Shown in pieces: positions 34,275 through 47,119 of a stretch of 64,000 nucleotides of DNA; position 1 is the stretch's first letter, and every line of letters begins with the position of its first letter. The translations under genes and the position numbers were made by a program. Origin of the DNA: Acanthopleura granulata. Taxonomy: Eukaryota > Mollusca > Polyplacophora > Chitonida > Chitonidae. Under the pieces are notes generated by a model. That model had not been told where the DNA came from. It saw only the letters and a program-made list of their open reading frames with translations, and did no database searches. Location: NCBI GenBank assembly GCA_016165875.1, contig JABBOT010000005.1:22280520-22344519 (forward strand), read 5' to 3'.

Positions 34275-35094
34275 GAGATAGGAAACTTATTTATTTATTT
34301 TGGAGGAATAGGAAACCTTTTCCCGGATAAAGCAATTCAGAGCTATGGACTGTGCAGTGCTTTGCCCACGCCAGCTTTTGTGGTAATGCGGTGTGGGCCA
34401 ACTGGTAATGTAGTACTCATTCAATGCAAAAAAACCTTCGTCTATCCAGCTTGGACCCGAAATATCGTTACGAGGGAAAACTGTTCTCCAGCAGAACGAC
34501 CGTCTCGTACACTTTGGAACTGTCGATGGCGGAAAGATACAATATATATAATAATATATAATGTATAATATATAATGCTATATGTTTACATATAGGGTAG
34601 CTTTGCACGTTGGTGATAATATTGCAATGTGTTATGTATGGCAACAATAAATAGTAAAACAATCCCGAATCATAATGTGTTTAATAAAAATTTTCAGGCA
34701 TTTATGGAGAAATTAGGAGTTTTATTTTCTTTTTATTATTTACCCTACATAGGCAAACAAAAGGTGCGTTCTTAATTAAGTTGTCCAAGGAGGTATGATC
34801 AAAGATTAGATTTGAAAAGAGACATGGACTTTATAATACGGAGAGTCATTGGTATAATTCATACTGTTCAGATTCAGCATTTCACATGTAAATTTCGCTT
34901 TAATGTACAAGGCAGATTCAGTAAATGAATCATTTCTGAATTTTGAGAACAAAACAGCATCCAGAGGGCACGTGTTCATAGGTCAGGTTACAAATGAATT
35001 GCATATCTTTGATTGTTGTTGAACGCCATCATCAAAATATTTTGACTTACACAATGATATGCAGTGACCGACTTTTGACATTAGGGCAGTTTCG

Positions 35095-35410
35095 AGTTCG
35101 AACTCTTTTGTCGTAGAAGGTAAAAAGAGTTCAACTAACTGTGTCATGTGATTTGTCAAAGATGTCAGGCAATTTTGCTCATTTTAATTCACCGATCAAC
35201 TGTCTTGCTGCGTTAGGGAGGTATAAATGACCTCTCTTTCAACCAGGAGCTTATTAATTTAAAAAACTTCCAGCTCCTCAATCTTCCCTACCGTACGTCT
35301 AGTCTCAGTAAATTTTTTTAAAAACTTTTCTTAGACGTCCATGTCATAGTAAATGTAATCAGAAATGGTTGCCTAACCTTTTTGACAGGTCACATGGTAC
35401 AGTAGAGCTT
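35095..35410. repeat. dispersed repeat copy A2 (partner of 16600-16935)
   Basis: Same order and orientation of landmarks as at 16.6 kb, including 'agttcgaactcttttgtcg', 'gtgtcatgtgatttgtcaaa', 'gggaggtataaatgac' and 'catagtaaatgtaatcag'. Identity looks moderate with indels, indicating an old family. Confidence 0.55.
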
Positions 35411-35534
35411 TTCTTACCTTTAGCGACAAATGAGTTCGATCACGACCCCCTCCCCCCTCCTGTTACGCTCGAATTTTTCATCGTGCTGATTATAGTTGAA
35501 GAGGTCATATCTGTTATAGGCCAGGGTTCTAAGT

Positions 35535-35885
35535 AGAAGTGTAATAGACATCGGAGCAATTACCTAAGGTGTGTAATAGGTTATTTTCTGGCAGTGGCAG
35601 TAATGTACAGGCTAACAGATGAAAGTTCCACGGAGTTCTGTTTATAAGTGTAATGTCGTTTAGAATTAATGTAATAGAGGACAGAACAGCTAAGATCTGT
35701 ACATAGACGAGAGGGTCAGTAAAAAGTGTAACAAAATCAAGAGCACTGCTATGAAGTGTAGCAGACCTTGTAATAAGTAATACATGCACTAAGAGGGGTA
35801 ATAGCCTGACCAGAGTTCCACTGAGAAATGTAATCGATGAATGTGGCTCTAAGAATGAGTGTAACCCGTGACCAACTGCAATATA
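35535..35885. repeat. weak quasi-periodic repeat with GTGTAAT word
   Basis: Words (a)gtgtaat/gtaata recur about every 25-45 bases (near 35537, 35570, 35648, 35669, 35727, 35756, 35790, 35829, 35858). It is too degenerate to define one unit. Confidence 0.4.
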
Positions 35886-36044
35886 GATGGAAATAATGTT
35901 TAAGTTCCGCGTGTATAAGGGCACCATACGAACCTTGACCTGTTCCGTACATTACAAAAATTGTGGAACACGGCGTTAATCATGCACAAATCTGTCTGTT
36001 TGTTAACTGATATAGAAGTATACGTTCATAGTCGATTGCTTTGA

Positions 36045-36330
36045 CCCGCTCGGATAGCGCAGTTGGTCGGTTTCGGTCGGGGAGATCTGTGTTCATACCT
36101 GGGTCGGGTCATACTTTAAAAATGGTACATCCTGCTTCCTCGCTAGGCGCTCAGTAATAAGAGGATAGAGGGTGGACTGGTCAGCCCGGTGTCAGTATAA
36201 TGTGACTGGGTGTCTTCGGCAAGTCGTCTCGGTAAAAGATACGGTGAAAATCCGTCCTGCACCAAGGAGACACCGCCTTCGTAAAAGGGAAATTTTCTTG
36301 AGTAGGGCGTTAAACAATAAGCATTCATTC
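36045..36330 (+). mobile_element. SINE-2, full length with tRNA-like head
   Basis: The head has a perfect A-box match (tagcgcagttgg) and acceptor-like pairing gacccg...cgggtc around about 70 bases. It is followed by the core 'aggcgctcagtaataagagg', 'ggtgtcagtataatgtgact' and 'gggtgtcttcggcaagtcg'. The end resembles the SINE-1 tail (ttttcttgagtagggcgtta), so the two families share 3' sequence. Confidence 0.85.
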
Positions 36331-36704
36331 ACTCGATTGCTTTGTTCATTTTCTAGGTTAGCTACAGGTTGTAAGTAAACGTCGCTGTAAACTTCATTTG
36401 ACGGCATAGCGCGACAAAGTCCCAAGGCAAGTTATATTTAATGTTACTTGAATATATACACTATACACAGACACAATATGTAGCATTGAAGTTTCGGTAT
36501 TATTATCTATTCGAGGCATGACATTCAATGCTTACTTCCTTATGTAGGCTATAATGAAACTTCGCTTTAAATATGACCTGGGGGCATATCGCGACCACGT
36601 GTTTTCCTACTCATACTGCATTACCGGTGTCAGTGGCGTCAAATCTCACATTTGGTGCTACTTAACTAGAACACTATTCGAGAGACGCTGTGTGCAGATT
36701 AGCC

Positions 36705-37470
36705 AAGTAATCATATGGCGTTAACACTACGCTACAACGCCACGAGAAGGTCCCATTGAATACTATTGGGGCAAACTTTTCCAACTACCGTTGGGCTTTC
36801 ACCCGGCCAGTTCGGCTATGCTTCTGTGTTGCATTTTTCTCTTTAGGTTCGACGCTTTGAATGCGCTACAATTTCCGACCCCTAACACCATCTGTTAAGT
36901 CATAATAAAACTCGAGCAAATTCTGTCTCTTTCGTTACACATCAGGGTTGATCCTGTTTGATCAATTAAGCATCGCGATCTAGGGTTCTTTAAATTTTAT
37001 CCTAGAAACTTAGGCCTATGATCAGCTATGCCATCAATCTTCGCAGCCGTTGTTGCAAACAAATGTGAAATATTTCTGGCGTTTAAGATGATCAGATGTC
37101 GCCATCGTCTAGATATTTCTCCAGAGAATGAACAACTTGCTACATTAGAGTGTAAATCCTAGGATAACATTTACACACAGAGTTGTACCCATAATGCTTG
37201 CGTCATCAAACATGGCGCCTTCTTATGTTAGCGAGGCCTGGGTGGAGTAAGCTCGAGTTTATTGACTTAACAGTTGGCATTAGGGGTTTGGAAACTGTAG
37301 CGAATACAAAGCGTCCAACCTGAGGAGAAAAATGAAACACAGAAGCAGTGGCCGTGTACAAACCGGACCATAGGTGGCCGAGTTCGCGCCATTAGTGTTC
37401 AATGGGGCCTTCCCATGGCGTTGTAGCATGGTGGAAACGCCATGTGATGACTTGGCTATGCGCAGATATG
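36705..37470. repeat. large imperfect inverted repeat, arms about 215 bp, loop about 330 bp
   Basis: The reverse complement of 36705-36917 aligns through 37250-37470. Examples: 'ggcgttgtagcgtagtg' with 'ggcgttgtagcatggtg', 'agagaaaaatgcaacacaga' with 'ggagaaaaatgaaacacaga', and 'gctcgagttttattatgact' with 'gctcgagtttattgact'. Identity is roughly 75-80 percent by eye. It may be a foldback element or two inverted copies of one repeat. Confidence 0.85.
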
Positions 37471-38419
37471 ACACCCACAGACAGTCAGGTTGCATACTCA
37501 TAAAGGACCTACCAGTATTAAGCCTATATCCTGTATACATGTTATTTAATACGCTGAATGTACATGATTAGCCGTGTTAAAAAAGCCCCCTTCCCCACCC
37601 CATCCCATTAGCATTATGATGATCACGCATAGGTCCAATATGAATATAGCTGAATGTATATAAGCCTAGGCTTATAGGCATACTCTGTATATATGATAAT
37701 GTGAAACAGGCGCATGTAATTGCATGAAATGGTTATAATGACATTGATGGAAGCAGTGGGGCCTATAGCCGTCAGGTCATGCCGGGTTTACGTAGCGGTC
37801 ACTTCACAAAAATTAAGAAATCTGTGGGGCAACATTCATACAAAGGCCAATGACATAGCACCAATGATAACCCTTGTCAAAATATGCTTTGAAACCCGAA
37901 TTTCAAAATGAATTCGAGTTAGGCCTACTCCACATCTGGGCAGATTTCACACCCACATCATAAATAGCGCTGGTAACTGCCCTTTCCTCATAGAGCAGAT
38001 TCGGGGGTCAATTAGAGACGCTTTCCGTTGCTCTAATGTCTACAACACTGAAGGATATATAGGCCTATAGTCGATGTGACCGGAATTTTCTGGAAATATC
38101 CCTGATATTTGAAAAAAAGTACCAAAGAAAATAAAAAAACAAAAAAGATGTAGACTTAAACTGTAATGAACCTTGCTTGCCGTGCTCAGCCATGATTAAA
38201 CTTATTCAAATCATCTCTGGTAAATTGTTTTCGTGCGGTTATCACGCTGGGCTGTCGTGCTTTCATTATTAGTGTTTTTGTGTAGGCCCCATCTTCGCCG
38301 TCCACACACACACAGTGTCACATGCTGGATGTTTGTACGAGAGACGGAGACACAAAAGATTACAACAACAACAACTAGACACGGACAACGTGTTCCAACT
38401 CAGCCGCTCCACACTTAAA

Positions 38420-38765
38420 CTTCCCGGTTAGCGCTGGCCGCGCGCGGCGCTCAGCAAAGAGATGGTGGGGGACTAAGGCTAGTCACGTGACATATTGATC
38501 AGCAGCGCACACACACACACACACACACATCAGCTCTATGCTGCAGCGGACAGGGCCTCATTTTCGGCGCTGGACTGAACCCGCTTCCCAGGGCCCCACT
38601 GATAGTCCTTCATCGCTACAGACTTCGCACATCCGAGCCGGTCAGGAAGAGACGTGCTACACAGCCCTGGATGTATATGTACGCATAATATACCGCACCC
38701 CCAAAATTAACCATGGGATTTTAACCATACGGACCTCGTCGCGGATCACCTTGGAAACAGCGCTG
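38420..38765 (+). promoter_or_regulatory. possible promoter and 5' non-coding exon
   Basis: A GC- and CpG-richer patch in AT-rich surroundings contains gtcacgtgac (38482-38491, a palindromic E-box of the USF/TFE type) and a (CA)n tract at 38508-38529. About 230 bases of CpG-containing sequence then end in a good donor gctg|gtgagt at 38766. On the same strand the next confident exon is the CPES exon at 62863, so this may be its leader. If the ATG at 38538 were used, the join would hit a stop, so the exon would have to be non-coding. Confidence 0.3.
38508..38529. repeat. (CA)n microsatellite
   Basis: Eleven uninterrupted CA units next to the E-box palindrome. Confidence 0.95.
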
Positions 38766-41700
38766 GTGAGTCTGTCTCTACAAGTCCATATTTTATGGTT
38801 GTGAGTTGTATTTCTAATGGGTAAATAGGCATTAGTGACGTTGACCTGACCTAACAGTGATGGAAGCAAGCTTGTAAGAGCCACACATATATATTTATAT
38901 ATAACTCGGCCATCGGGCCTGCAGCTCTACCAGCCACAAGGAAGATGGCATTTAGAAGTTATTGTTCTAACATCACTGTAACATGTAACCGGCTATGCTG
39001 TTCAATTTAGAGGCTTTTCCCGGTGTATTTTTTTTTTTTAAACAGTTAATCGATTCATTGATGTGTATATTTTTCCCGATGTTCTTATCTTGTGGGCGCC
39101 AATCCAGTGAGAATATACTTTGGTTATTTATAGATGTAGGATCATGTGCAAAACGTGTTTCTTGTGTAGTCGGTGCATGGTGTATACTGTTCGTCTACAC
39201 TTATAAGCCTAACCACTAGAGCCAATCCCGGTACATACATACGTACATATAGGCGCATCTATGATTCATAGTAGTGGGGCTGCACTTGGAACTGTACGGG
39301 GCTTATCCTGTAAGCCATTCTGAAAGTTAGGAATCCAACATCCAACATCTCTTTATTCAAGAGGTCCCTGCTTATTAATCTTCTACCGGCGAAATCAGCG
39401 ATATATAAATACATCGTCATTCTTGCTATGTTATGGAGAGAAACAAAAATAGAGCCTAGTAAGCGCGGGTTCTTCCAGTCGTTTCTTTGTTGTGATTTCA
39501 GATCTTCTCAAACCTCTATAGCTTTGGTTCACTCGGGAAGTCGAAGTGCTCTGTATATTGCGTCTTTCTTGACACAGATACGACTCGAACATATGCAGTA
39601 TGACTTGTAATACGGCATAATTAATATCCGGTGCCTTTAGTGCATATCTCCCAGACAGCTGGTATATGTACACAGGCCTACGTGTTGAATGCATAAGACA
39701 TAGACGATTTTCTGTACATTCGCCATCCTCAAGCAGTCAGCCATCAGTTGCTCCGCATCAGTTTGGCAACACGCTATCCAATCGCTGAAGCCACACAGCA
39801 ACGACGCATGCAGTGTATGACGCGATGACTAAAACAAATCATCACGGGCAGCTAGTTTCCCCCCCCCCCTCCTCCCCAGCGAGTCCCTTAGGAGCAGGGA
39901 GCGGGTGTTGGAAGGGTGGAAGGGGAGGGGGCGGCAGAAGCCTGAATCATTCTGATGATTGCCTTTCGGCTCATAGGGTAGGGGAAAAGAGCGGATAAAT
40001 TATGTCCGGGGTCATCCTTTATCATGAGGTCTCTTGAAGGAAAGGGGTTACAAGGTGTCCCTATCACAGGCTGAGGCATATGGCCTCAGAGAGGGGCCAA
40101 AGCAGGTTGCGAAGGAGAACTGTTTACATGCATGTCCAGGGTTGGGGTGTTAGTTTAGAAGAGGAGGGTGTTGAGAATTTTGGCCATTTTCAATGATCCT
40201 AACATCAGACCAAGATTAATCGGTCACGCATAGAGCTATCAGCAAATCATTCATCAATTCAAAAGTATTTATTCGTTCTCTTCCATACTTTGTGTTTTTG
40301 GTTGATGGGCTAGGGTTAGGTTATTAATTAACTGGAATGACTTAAACTCCGGGGACATCATAGACGCCCAAGGCTGGAACATATAGTGGGCTCGATGCAT
40401 ACTATCCATATCAGTAGGAGTGTTCCATTAACATAAAACTGTGACAGGGTTCAATCTTTCGCCTCGCGGATCCGTCGCGCAGCGAAGTTGTTATAGGTGT
40501 TTTAAACGACCATATGCAGTGCAGCTTTCGAAGTTTCATACGTGGATAGGGTGAAGAAAAATGTAAATTGTACCAATGGTTTTACGTTATTAAGCATTGA
40601 TTGTAAAACACATCTCGTTGCATGGCTGGCCGCGAAGATTTGAATAACATAACAGTTTAATTACGTCCTCAGAGCTTCACTCCTTAGCGTGTGACCGAAT
40701 TTTTTCATCAGAATATTTCAGTAATTTATCTGGTTTGAAAGAAATAATAATAAAACATTTTAATGTAACGCACATGGTTTACTACTACGAGAGTACGTCT
40801 CTTGTCAACGTTATGTTCTGGTGACACGGTATTATACCTCAAGCAGACGTGATGAACGGCCACTGCATAGCCTGATACGTGATACATTCAAACAAAGGGC
40901 AATTTGCATTCAACCCGTTGTGCTCTCTTAAAGCCTATAATAAGTGTCGTGTGTAGCTATAGTCAAGAAGAAAACATGTAATTGTGAAGTAATTAGTTAT
41001 ATGATTAATTGATTGTTGTTGAAGACCACACACTACATCTTTTCACTTATACACCATGGCTCTCACCGTAAGTTTTATGGGTGGTGCAAACCGAAGTGCA
41101 CGTGGACAAGCCGCTGGACCTTTAGCAGGATATTGGCCCTCTTTAACACATGTGTCGTATAGACTTGGCCTTCAAAGAACAGTAGGCTTTAGAGATGACC
41201 TTGCCAGCAATCGCCATGTGTTTATTGGCGAGAAGGCACAAGTATGAATAATGAAGCCAGATGTTTCTGCATTTCGTCATCTAGGTAGGCTTCAGCATGA
41301 AGTACTTGAATATCATGGTCCATTTATAGGTTAGGGATATAATCAAGCATTACAATGGGATTTTTTTCCCGCACTCCTTACCTTCAGCATGCTTTGTATG
41401 CGGCACTAATAAAACAGTTACATAACGCTCATAGGCAACATAGAAATAAGTTTGGAAATTGCGTAGAGGATAAGAAGTATTATTTCTAGTTATAGAAGTG
41501 TAATAAAATACTTTTTATGGACACATAAACGTAGTCTCACTCGAGCATGACCCCGATGGACTTGATTCATTGAACATTACACTGTATGAACACATTATAT
41601 ATATGTTATGTTCACTCTTCTGCATAAAATCGCGCACTTTTCACTCCTCGTCATAACGTTTACAGCAGTATTAATGAAATGTATACATTGTGTAAACATA
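38766..41700. other. intergenic stretch, no confident gene
   Basis: A C-run and G/C-rich patch occur at 39858-39935. At 41056 an ATG in good context (acaccatgg) is followed after four codons by gtaagt, which could be a tiny first coding exon, but nothing supports it further. Confidence 0.4.
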
Positions 41701-42115
41701 TACTAAACACGTGACAAATTGCACATATAACTTGTTTGCAAGTGACATGCAATGTGACAAATTGCTCTATGCCATACGTTGGTAAGCGATATGCAGTGTG
41801 GCAAGTCGTGATATAACATACGTGTTTATAAGCGATATCTAGATGTTACGAATCGTCATATGGCGTGTTGTTAAACGATATCTAACGTGACAAGTCGTCA
41901 AAAATGACATTTGGTAAGCGATATAGCATGGCATATATGACGTATTGACAAACGGTATCTAATGTGACAAATAGCAAATATAACATATCGGCAAGCGATA
42001 TCTCATGTGACAAATTGCATGTACAGTGTATAACATGTTGGCAAATGATGTCTGATGAAACGAGTATATAACGCGCTGGTAACCGATATGCAAAGTGATA
42101 AATCTTCACATAATG
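41700..42115. repeat. degenerate minisatellite, about 50-60 bp unit
   Basis: 'aagcgatat(c/g)', 'gtgacaaattg(c/t)' and 'ataacat(a/g)' recur through the interval with spacing near 50-60 bases. A related array resumes at 42790. Confidence 0.7.
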
Positions 42116-42229
42116 AAGGAAGCTAATGATTGACTTGGAACTTGGTCAAGATTACACGTTGCTGTGTTTGTTTTGGTTTTTGACCTTCACTCTCTTTTCA
42201 TAGCTGAATAAACGAGCTGGATACTTAGG

Positions 42230-42420
42230 TTTAATCCGTCTGTGGTATTGAATTAATCCGTTTCTGATCATGAATTGATGCCTTTCTGATAATGAATTAA
42301 TCCGTTTCTGATCATGATTTGATGCCTCTGTGATAATAAATTGATCTGTTTCTGATCATGAATTGATCCGTTTCGGATAACGGAATAATACGTTTCTGAT
42401 CAAGAATTAATCCTTAATCA
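42230..42420. repeat. 22-bp tandem repeat, about 8 copies
   Basis: 'gtttctgatcatgaattgat' and 'cctttctgataatgaattaa' alternate; the unit is about 22 bases. It contains repeated tgatca palindromes. Confidence 0.85.
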
Positions 42421-42624
42421 GAAATAGATTATCCATGAGATCACTATGGCAACGGATTTAAAGGAAGACTTTCTTGATTCTTGAATATTGATTTGGGGTA
42501 GCCAAGTTTTGGAATTGTACAAATTATGATTGCGCTGAGAAATAAAACTTCACGGACTATTTGCCGGGAGTGATGTTCAGAGCTTGGGACATGTCCACAG
42601 TCGGACATGTACAGAATGTAATAT

Positions 42625-42795
42625 GAACTGGCGAGGTGCTTTGTGCTACACGTACACCCTTAAATGTGTCATGCTGGTAAACAGTCTGCAATTTTGTAAA
42701 TAGCCATGTGAACTGGCGAGGTGCCGTGTGCTACACGCACACCCTTAAATGTGTCATGCTGGTAAACAGTCTGCAGTTTTGTAAATAGCCATGTG
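42625..42795. repeat. 85-bp tandem duplication
   Basis: 'gaactggcgaggtgc' begins at 42625 and at 42710, and the two following 85-base units are almost identical (both contain acccttaaatgtgtcatgct). Confidence 0.95.
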
Positions 42796-43120
42796 GTATT
42801 CATGTTAGTAAGCGATGTGCTACGTGACAAATTGCCGTACGACCTGTTAGTAAGAGGTATATTATATGTAATGTGGCAAATTGCCATACGACTTATTGTT
42901 AAGCATACAAGTTAAGTACACAATGCTTATGTGACAAATTGCCATACGACATATTGTTAAGCGTGCAGTATATACAATGATTATGTGATAAATTGCAATA
43001 CGGCATGCTGGGAAGGTATATGCATTGTGACAAATTGCCGCACGACATGTTTCACGGTACCAAGCGATATAGTATATGGTATAAGTCGTCATATATGATA
43101 CGATGGTAATTGATATACAG
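42795..43120. repeat. degenerate minisatellite, continuation of the 41.7-kb type
   Basis: 'gtgacaaattgccatacgac' variants recur at about 42832, 42874, 42936, 42990 and 43028, with 'tattgttaagc' or 'tgttagtaag' between them. Confidence 0.75.
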
Positions 43121-43624
43121 CGGGATCAATCCTTACATGCCATATACGTTGATTCGATGTCAGCATGTGTACTACTGGCAGAGTTCAAACGACATTCGCT
43201 TCTGATTTGGTTTTTTCACTCACTTTTCTCACACGGCTAGAAAACCTACCATATGTCTAACGTGCCTCGTGTCTTCAGTTTTTAAACATGACTGAAGGGT
43301 ACGGCTAGGAAACTGATCATTTATATCACTTCCTTTTTTTGTCATCAGTTTCGAAACCGGGCTGCAAGCAGGAATACGTGTCTAATCGATCTGGCCTACA
43401 CGGAGTAACCGATCGAGTGTTCTTCCAGTTCTTATCAAAAATAAAATGTTCTCGGTTTCTTGGTTACTGTGCCTGGTTCTCGCGTCTAAGAGCAGGGTTT
43501 TGGTTCGGCAGTGTTTCAAAATGCTTTGTGGTTGCGATAAGAAGCTGTATAAGTCGCTCTCTCTAATGAATTTTTGATGTCATCTCTTTTATCATGATGT
43601 GTGGGGGGGGGGAGATGGAGGGGG

Positions 43625-43790
43625 GGGGGGACCAATGCGGTCGCCTACGTAGGAAGGTCAGCCAGCAACCTCCGGATGGTCATGGGTTTCTCCCCGGGCT
43701 CTGCTCGCTCTCCTACCACCATAAACCTGGCTGCAGTCGTAGAATTGAAATATTCTTGAATATAGGGTAAAACAATGGCCAAACAAATAG
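43625..43790 (+). mobile_element. SINE-1 fragment
   Basis: 'gtaggaaggtcagccagcaa', 'gggtttctccccgggctctg' and 'gaaatattcttgaatatagg'. G-runs precede it at about 43604-43630. Confidence 0.8.
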
Positions 43791-45740
43791 CAATCAATTT
43801 TAACACGAGGCTTTCACATGTGTTCAACGAGAGCCTAGGCGTCAAAACCGTCATTCGTATACCAAAATATACCGTCAACCGAAATGGGCGTTCCGTTCAA
43901 TAATCGCCTAACCAGTTTCCAAAACGACAGGACAAACCATGAAAGAACTAAGGTGTATAAATTAAAAAATTAGGTCGGATTCATCCTAAGAGAAGCAGTC
44001 AGCAGTTTTCAGTGATGCCGGAACAGAGGCCGAGCTACGAGATGACATTGGCATTTTGTGGCAGGTCGCGCAGCTTTATTGCGCTCTTAGGCCTCGTGAG
44101 GTGCGTTACGTTACATATTTCGTCGAGCAGGTCAACGCTATATATCACGTTTGCATCCATTGTGCTGATATTTTTATATCGCCTGTGTAACAGCCGTACT
44201 CTTGTGTACAGAATATAGTATAATGATTGGACACGCACTTGGAAATAGAATGTAAGTTTCTTTCCTGTTTCAGTCTGATCAGTAAACCCCGTGTTTAAAT
44301 AAACAGGATATATGTATATGCCGTGTATAGAGAACTTTAGAGTGATTATTTTGAAAGAAGTGAAGTGAGTAGTCAATGATGCCCCCAGGTGGTGGGGCTA
44401 ATAGACCCGTCCATAGGTCGTCTGTCTGTCAGCTGACAATATCCATTCTCGCTATATACCAGAGGTCATTTCCGCATGGTTGACTCTGCCATCTTTGGTC
44501 AGTAATTCTATAGGTTACGCATGCACAATTCGACCAGTTGGGTCCAAGATTTGGCCCCGAATTTAAGAATGCTGCAGCGCTGATTGGATAATACTGCCAT
44601 ATAAACAGTCTAGGTTGTTGTTGATGCACATTTCTATACTATCATTTTAGTCCCAGTAAAATATATCAGAATTTTATCTGCTTGGGATACAACTGAAAAC
44701 TTTGTGCCAGGGAGACTACCCCACCCCCTGGAGATTACCAAGGTTACAAAATGCTATTACGTCACTTCCAGGAGCAACAGTTTCAAAAAATGGTGGTCAT
44801 GCTATGTTGATTTTTTGATATGAAGTCGAGAAAAGTCTAAGCTGTGTGTGGTGGTATGGCATACCACCGCGCGAAAGATTATTGATATATATTTATGGGG
44901 TTGCAGTTGACAAATTTACTACATGAATTGTTAGAAAAAACAATGCGCTCGTGGAACCTATATCCTTTACCTACGTTCGGTTTTACATATAAAGCAGGCG
45001 TATAGAGCGCCTCATGCGCTGTTAGCAGTATGGTATCATTCGAGGTCATTTCAAATACACGCGAGACGTTTCGACTAATGAAGTGTCACAGCGTAGGAAA
45101 TGTTGTGCCCAGTCAGAGTGAGGAAACTTGGGTTTCGACAACCACACAACCTGGATTTCCAGGAACATGTGAATTCAGATGTGTACCGAGGAATTTCATT
45201 GCAAGACTCGGCTTTGTCAAGACTAACGTGTAACCGCATTGGTCGAAAAGCCTTCTGCTTTTTATTCAGTCATGGGATTATCTGCAGTGAAGCGAAAGAG
45301 AAACTTCTGCCGTGTAATATGACACGGGTAGGCATGACGTCTTGTACCTGAAGGCAAATTCTCCCTGTGGCCGACAGCATGTATATTCGCGTATTAGTCA
45401 TGCAGAAAACTATGGGATGACTTTGTTAACAAAAAGACAATGTCATTCCTGGCACATTCTCTGTTCGACCTCGCCCAGAACAAGGAAACCCTCAGCGTGT
45501 ATATGGCGAGAGGCGTATATCGGCACAAAAACTTCATTTAATGGATTTGTTGTTTGGCATGAATGGACATCGGTGTCATAATAATAATTTGGATGAACAT
45601 ATTATGCGGAGATGTCGTTCGATTAGAGGACACAAAGTCGGTGAGTAGCTGTAGCAGAATAGCCTACACAATATGATAAATATCCAATACAGTAATATCC
45701 CGTGCTTTAGGATGTTTTCAATGATTGATTGAAGGAATAC
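43791..45740. other. intergenic stretch, no gene seen
   Basis: No repeat array or exon with family support was found. Confidence 0.45.
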
Positions 45741-45744
45741 GTGA

Positions 45745-45805
45745 ATGTTACAGGGTTTAATGCCACATTGGCAGTATTTCAGGAATACTGTGACTATAAC
45801 ATGCA
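45745..45805 (-). mobile_element. SINE-3 tail fragment
   Basis: 'gggtttaatgccacattggc' followed by 'agtatttcaggaatactgtg' resembles the better copy at 47.3 kb (ggcttaacgccacatcggca). Confidence 0.5.
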
Positions 45806-47119
45806 ATATTTGAACAAACAGACACTTTTTTTAAACCACATAAAATATAGAATAGATAGTTTGAAAATGTCTTAAAATGTAGTTCTTACACTATTAAAAC
45901 CTTGGTCTGACTTGCAGGTTATAGTTACACCGATCACGAATGGCTTTCAAGCTCAATATGGTAGATATTGGCAGGACCCAATACGAGGGGATTAGAAAAC
46001 CGCATCCCGCATAGTTGCTGTGGCAAAATAAAACATTCCAGCGACGTACAGCTTAAAATTTCCACTCTTCCTGACCTTTGATCAGTGGACATGTGCAGTG
46101 AGACATGCTCAGCGACCCATGAATTGCATCTGACATTGGCAAATATGTAGCTTAGGGTTACATCCGGACGGGGCAGTTGTATGCGATAACATCAATGGCC
46201 GACGGGGCGGTTATCATAGTACAAAGCGTTTATGGTCATTCTGAACTCTGCGCTACCATAGTTTGGATAATGCAATATGAACCACAGTATAGATTACTTG
46301 TTTACGTCGAAAGGTTTGAATTCAAGACAGGGTGAAATAAATCTTCTCATCACGTGGTGTTCATTTGCCTCTAAGTGAGCATCAGAACTTCCCTGGGCCT
46401 TCTAGCTCAAAGCAGTTGCCACTCAGTGAAATCTAATCGCACCCTAGGGCATGCTCAGAAATCTTTCAGCTGAATTGTTCAGTTCCCTGCTTTTTGAGAG
46501 AAAACCTAGTAGGGCGTGGCGAAATTGAAGGCTGGCAGATGTGCATGCGAGAGACAGCCCTTTGGGAATGCGGTCTAACTGCTACTGCTGCATATATACG
46601 GAGAATGGTGAGTAAGTGTAAGCGCATGTTGTTATACTCCCCTTTTGCGTAAGATTGCATAGCAATTGCTTCTTGTATGTGGTTCCGTGAGTGAGGTTTG
46701 CTTATACTCGTATCTTGAATATCAAATAGCGGCGAATCATGGAACTCACAGGTTACATTGTATATGTAAGACTCCAAGGTCGAAAAGCAGCATTACTGGT
46801 GTTGGGGGCGGGGGGGGGGGGTCAACACCTTACAGTATGAGTTATAATTCAGTTTGTTCATCTTACTGGTCCAGCCAAACTGGCAGAAATGCACAAGAAA
46901 TGAAACAAAGGGACATGTATTTGTTTTTCTCCATCTGTATAGTGAACTTGGATTCTTTCTTGAACCGTGTGTGTTCCTTCTGCATGGAAAGATATGCGAA
47001 TTTAATGTCCCAAATGTAAGGGCTGGTATAGTATCATGATATCATGTGTCAAACCTTAAAATCAAGATCTGTCCAGTGTATATATGTGAAGAAATCGGTG
47101 GAGAATGGGAGGTATTTGT

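Noticed and set aside
36045..36115. A tRNA gene (good A box and six-base acceptor-like pairing)
   Set aside because: It continues directly into the SINE-2 core, the B box is imperfect and no clean anticodon arm is seen.
38538..38804. Coding use of the 38.5-kb exon
   Set aside because: Joined to the CPES exon at 62863 the frame meets TGA after three codons, so a non-coding leader is the only compatible use with that exon.
41056..41247. ATG in good context followed by gtaagt
   Set aside because: A four-codon first exon cannot be supported without transcripts or a partner exon.
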